Shown piece after piece: positions 7,868 to 9,537 of a DNA stretch of 9,537 bases. The notes under the pieces were generated by a model that did no database searches, was not told the DNA's origin, and saw only the letters and a list, made by a program, of their open reading frames with translations. The stretch spans positions 1 through 9,537 of the forward strand of contig JANXAX010000038.1 of assembly GCA_025062175.1 (NCBI GenBank). Direction: 5' to 3'. This DNA is from Anaerolineae bacterium (GTDB lineage Bacteria > Chloroflexota > Anaerolineae > 4572-78 > NAK82). Positions within the stretch are counted from its first letter, which is position 1; each line of letters begins with the position of its first letter. The position numbers and the translations under genes are program-made.

Positions 7868-8256
7868 TGTCGTTCATCCTGCGGACTCACACGCAATCCT
7901 TGCACGTGAATGTTGACATATGCTACCGGCATGCCCAGCGCTTTTTCCAGCCGGAAGCGCACTAAAGACATCACATTGCGTGCCACTTCCGATATCCGCA
8001 CTCCATACTCAATGATGACGTGCAAATCCACACCGACCGCTCCATCACGCAGTTGGACCTCCACGCCGCGATGGCTGGCATCGCGCGCCAATAATTCCCC
8101 TAAGTCGTCACGCAAGGAGCGGGAGGCCATCCCGACTACACCGTAACACTCCAAGGCGGCCCCGCTGGCGATAGCGGCAACCGCCAGCGGGGACACCTCG
8201 ATCCAGCCCCAATCCGTTTGATACCGGATGACCTCGCCGCGTTCCGCGCGTATCAC
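7864..8256 (-). CDS. Asp23/Gls24-family envelope stress-type protein
   Basis: A 130-residue small protein of the Asp23/Gls24 (DUF322) family, which includes alkaline-shock proteins of Gram-positive bacteria and widespread paralogues of unknown role encoded next to fakA/yloV. Visible marks: a WGWIEVSPLAVAAIA segment (16-30), the acidic and basic middle, a LHVIIEYGVRI beta stretch (78-88), a helix with VARNVMSLVRFRLEK (91-105) and the family's closing YVNIHVQGLRVS (112-123). There is no signal peptide or membrane segment, so it is probably cytoplasmic or membrane-associated by partner. The start is GTG 8256; an in-frame TGA lies just upstream and AAAGGA precedes it with a 7-nt spacer. An ATG inside that spacer is out of frame and hits TGA after two codons. 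First gene of the minus-strand unit, overlapping fakA by 4 nt. Family call is firm; function in this organism is unknown. Confidence 0.9.
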   Translation of the reverse strand: MIRAERGEVIRYQTDWGWIEVSPLAVAAIASGAALECYGVVGMASRSLRDDLGELLARDASHRGVEVQLRDGAVGVDLHVIIEYGVRISEVARNVMSLVRFRLEKALGMPVAYVNIHVQGLRVSPQDERQ

Positions 8257-8263
8257 TTGCTCA

Positions 8264-8269
8264 TCCTTT
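8264..8269 (-). promoter_or_regulatory. Ribosome binding site AAAGGA for the Asp23-family gene
   Basis: AAAGGA read on the minus strand, seven nucleotides before the GTG at 8256-8254. It supports the GTG start over the out-of-frame ATG that partly overlaps the site. Confidence 0.6.
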
Positions 8270-8296
8270 CAGAACGTGCTAAACTTATTTAATTGC

Positions 8297-8305
8297 TGTA
8301 ATAAT
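8297..8305 (+). promoter_or_regulatory. Candidate extended -10 promoter for rpmB
   Basis: TGT followed by AATAAT (8300-8305) matches an extended -10 element (TGn plus 5 of 6 of TATAAT). No good -35 hexamer sits 17 nt upstream (8277-8282 reads TGCTAA), which extended -10 promoters tolerate. Predicted start near 8312, about 36 nt before rpmB. It overlaps the minus-strand -10 candidate at 8298-8303. Confidence 0.4.
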
Positions 8306-8327
8306 CCATCCGGAAAATGGTTTTGAA
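8298..8327 (-). promoter_or_regulatory. Candidate promoter for the minus-strand Asp23-fakA-degV-hutH-cvpA-mutS2 unit
   Basis: On the minus strand, TTCAAA (8327-8322; 4 of 6 matches to TTGACA), an 18-nt spacer and TATTAC (8303-8298; 4 of 6 matches to TATAAT). Transcription would begin near 8291, giving a leader of about 35 nt before the GTG. It is the best pair I see by eye in the 91-bp intergenic region, but the match is modest. Confidence 0.35.
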
Positions 8328-8331
8328 TCCC

Positions 8332-8337
8332 AGGAGG
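8332..8337 (+). promoter_or_regulatory. Ribosome binding site AGGAGG for rpmB
   Basis: A full AGGAGG with a 10-nt spacer to the ATG at 8348. It is the strongest Shine-Dalgarno sequence on the plus strand here, as expected for a ribosomal protein gene, and it fixes the rpmB start. Confidence 0.8.
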
Positions 8338-8347
8338 CAGTTTCCTT

Positions 8348-8527
8348 ATGGCACAGTGCGAAATGTGTGGCAAGACCGCCCAGTTTGGTTTCCACGTCAG
8401 CCATTCGATGCGGCATGTCAAGCGCCAGTTCAAGGTGAACATCCAGCGGGCGACCATCATTCAAAATGGCAGACGTCGCAGGATCAAGGTTTGTGCCCGG
8501 TGCCTGCGCACACTGAGCAAGGCATAA
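8348..8527 (+). CDS. rpmB: 50S ribosomal protein L28 (bL28), four-cysteine form
   Basis: A 59-residue basic protein of the large ribosomal subunit, somewhat short next to the usual 61-78. Starts MAQCEMCGK, with TAQFGFHVSHS (10-20) matching the L28 GpxxGnxVSHS segment, then a basic stretch (R22-R45), then RIKVCARCLRTLSK (45-58). Two CxxC pairs (C4/C7 and C49/C52) indicate the zinc-binding C+ version of L28. The start is set by AGGAGG ten nucleotides upstream; stop is TAA at 8525-8527. It is transcribed away from the Asp23-family gene, an arrangement (rpmB next to asp23-yloV) also common in Firmicutes. gatB follows after 78 nt with no convincing terminator between, so some co-transcription is possible. 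Confidence 0.95.
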   Translation: MAQCEMCGKTAQFGFHVSHSMRHVKRQFKVNIQRATIIQNGRRRRIKVCARCLRTLSKA

Positions 8528-8546
8528 GCCTCGTCGGCTCCTATTT

Positions 8547-8575
8547 CTGACCTTAAAATACCAGCCGATTATATA
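8547..8575 (+). promoter_or_regulatory. Weak candidate promoter for gatB
   Basis: CTGACC (8547-8552, 4 of 6 to TTGACA), a 17-nt spacer and TATATA (8570-8575, 4 of 6 to TATAAT) in the 78-nt gap between rpmB and gatB. The gap (8528-8605) is AT-richer than the genes. Nothing else convincing is in it. Confidence 0.3.
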
Positions 8576-8605
8576 TCGATTCATACGGTATAGGAAATCC
8601 ACCGA

Positions 8606-9537
8606 GTGCCCTACGAGCCGGTCATCGGTCTCGAAGTACATATTGAGCTCAAAACGGCCAGCAAAATGTTCTGTGCATGCCGCGCTGACGTGTTCGGTGC
8701 GCCGCCCAACACCCATGTTTGTCCGATATGCCTGGGTATGCCTGGCACCTTGCCCGTCATTAACGAACAAGCGGTGCGTTTCACGGTGATGACCGGCCTG
8801 GCACTGCACTGCCGGATTCAGACGCACAGTGTCTTTGCGCGCAAGAACTACTTTTATCCCGACCTGCCCAAAGGTTATCAGATTTCCCAATATGAGCTGC
8901 CCCTGTGCACTGATGGCTGGTTGGAGGTGGAAACATCCGCCGGGTTGCGTCGTGTCGGGATCGTGCGCGTGCACCTGGAGGAAGACACTGGCAAGCTCAT
9001 CCACGCAGGTGCTCACAGCTTGGTAGATCTGAACCGCGCCGGCGTACCTCTGATGGAGATCGTCACGCGCCCTGATATGCGCTCCGCCGAAGAGGCGTAT
9101 GCCTTGGTCACCCAGCTGCGCCAGATCGTGCGCTACCTGGGGGTGAGCAGCGGTGATATGGAAAAAGGGGCGATGCGGTGCGAGGTCAACCTTTCGTTAC
9201 GCCCTCAGGGCAGCGAGGGACTGGGCACCAAAGTGGAAATCAAAAATCTCAACTCTTTTCGTAGCGTGCGCAATGCGATCGCCTACGAGATCGAACGCCA
9301 GACTCGTCTGCTGGAAAGTGGCGGTCATGTCACTCAGGTGACTATGGGCTGGGATGAGGCCGCCGGAGTCACCCGCCCCCAGCGCAGCAAAGAGGAAGCG
9401 CACGACTATCGTTATTTCCCCGAGCCTGACTTGCCGCCGTTGGCGCTAGATCCCGCGTGGATCGAGCAGATACGCCAAGCTCTGCCCGAATTGCCGGATG
9501 CCAAACGAGCGCGTTTCATTGCCAGCTATGCGCTTAG
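8606..9537 (+). CDS. gatB: Asp/Glu-tRNA(Asn/Gln) amidotransferase subunit B (3' end outside window)
   Basis: GatB is the kinase and transamidase-core subunit of GatCAB, which converts Glu-tRNA(Gln) to Gln-tRNA(Gln) and Asp-tRNA(Asn) to Asn-tRNA(Asn). It activates the misacylated amino acid with ATP, using ammonia delivered from GatA. The first 310 residues of about 475-490 are visible. Landmarks: YEPVIGLEVHIEL at the N-terminus (3-15), a zinc site formed by CxC and CxxC pairs (C22, C24, C38, C41), DLPKGYQISQYELPL (86-100), HLEEDTGKLIH (123-133), the family signature DLNRAGVPLMEIV (141-153), EKGAMRCEVN (186-195), KVEIKNLNSF (210-219) and HDYRYFPEPD (263-272). The start is GTG at 8606, the only possible one because TAG at 8591-8593 closes the frame; AGGA lies 10 nt upstream. 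The C-terminal tRNA-binding part is cut off by the window edge. gatC and gatA are not upstream, so the subunits are not in one C-A-B operon here unless they follow downstream. Confidence 0.97.
   Translation, partial: MPYEPVIGLEVHIELKTASKMFCACRADVFGAPPNTHVCPICLGMPGTLPVINEQAVRFTVMTGLALHCRIQTHSVFARKNYFYPDLPKGYQISQYELPLCTDGWLEVETSAGLRRVGIVRVHLEEDTGKLIHAGAHSLVDLNRAGVPLMEIVTRPDMRSAEEAYALVTQLRQIVRYLGVSSGDMEKGAMRCEVNLSLRPQGSEGLGTKVEIKNLNSFRSVRNAIAYEIERQTRLLESGGHVTQVTMGWDEAAGVTRPQRSKEEAHDYRYFPEPDLPPLALDPAWIEQIRQALPELPDAKRARFIASYAL

Noticed and set aside
8306..8347. Possible leader hairpin hiding the rpmB Shine-Dalgarno (AGGA with TCCT; CCAT with ATGG)
   Set aside because: Each stem is only 4 bp; too weak to call a regulatory RNA structure.
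8527..8545. Possible terminator after rpmB (AGCC-TCGTC-GGCT then a few Ts)
   Set aside because: The stem is only 4 bp and the following tract is not a real U-run.
8285..9016. 243-codon minus-strand frame over rpmB and gatB
   Set aside because: It spans the intergenic regions and both real plus-strand genes, and its sequence has no recognisable features.

Overview
The window is a moderately GC-rich stretch of bacterial chromosome (GC estimated by eye, not computed). It is densely packed with conserved genes. I see no mobile elements, CRISPR arrays, rRNA or tRNA. The combination of an Asp23/Gls24 protein, a FakA-type DhaL/DegV protein, DegV, CvpA, MutS2 and a WecA/TagO-type lipid-carrier sugar-phosphate transferase, next to a four-cysteine L28 and a stand-alone gatB, suits a Chloroflexota or Firmicutes-like lineage. 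I favour Chloroflexota (Anaerolineae-like), but this is inference from gene content only.

Layout. Positions 1-8256 carry seven genes, all on the minus strand, read from right to left: Asp23/Gls24-family protein (7864-8256), fakA-like DAK2/DhaL protein (6173-7867), degV/fakB-like lipid-binding protein (5324-6163), hutH histidine ammonia-lyase (3746-5317), cvpA-like membrane protein (3120-3749), mutS2 (697-3105), and a MraY/WecA/TagO-family transferase that runs off the left edge (685 down to 1). Junctions are a 4-nt overlap, 9 nt, 6 nt, a 4-nt overlap, 14 nt and 11 nt. This is the spacing of one transcription unit with translational coupling. A 91-bp AT-richer region (8257-8347) separates this unit from two plus-strand genes: rpmB (8348-8527) and gatB (8606 to the right edge, truncated).

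How the genes work together. The FakA-like and DegV-like proteins form the two halves of a fatty-acid kinase: DegV presents the fatty acid and FakA phosphorylates it. The Asp23 protein is their usual chromosomal neighbour. HutH has intact catalytic residues but no other histidine-degradation gene is in view, so its place between a fatty-acid kinase pair and cvpA-mutS2 is the most unusual feature. MutS2 (ATPase, coiled coil, Smr domain) acts on DNA or stalled ribosomes. The terminal transferase would start a cell-surface polymer on a polyprenyl phosphate carrier. rpmB and gatB serve translation.

I found no clear previously undescribed system. The observations worth a second look are the embedded hutH, a possible shared -10 divergent promoter between the Asp23 gene and rpmB, the unusual start context of mutS2, and substitutions at normally conserved positions in the transferase, DegV and HutH.
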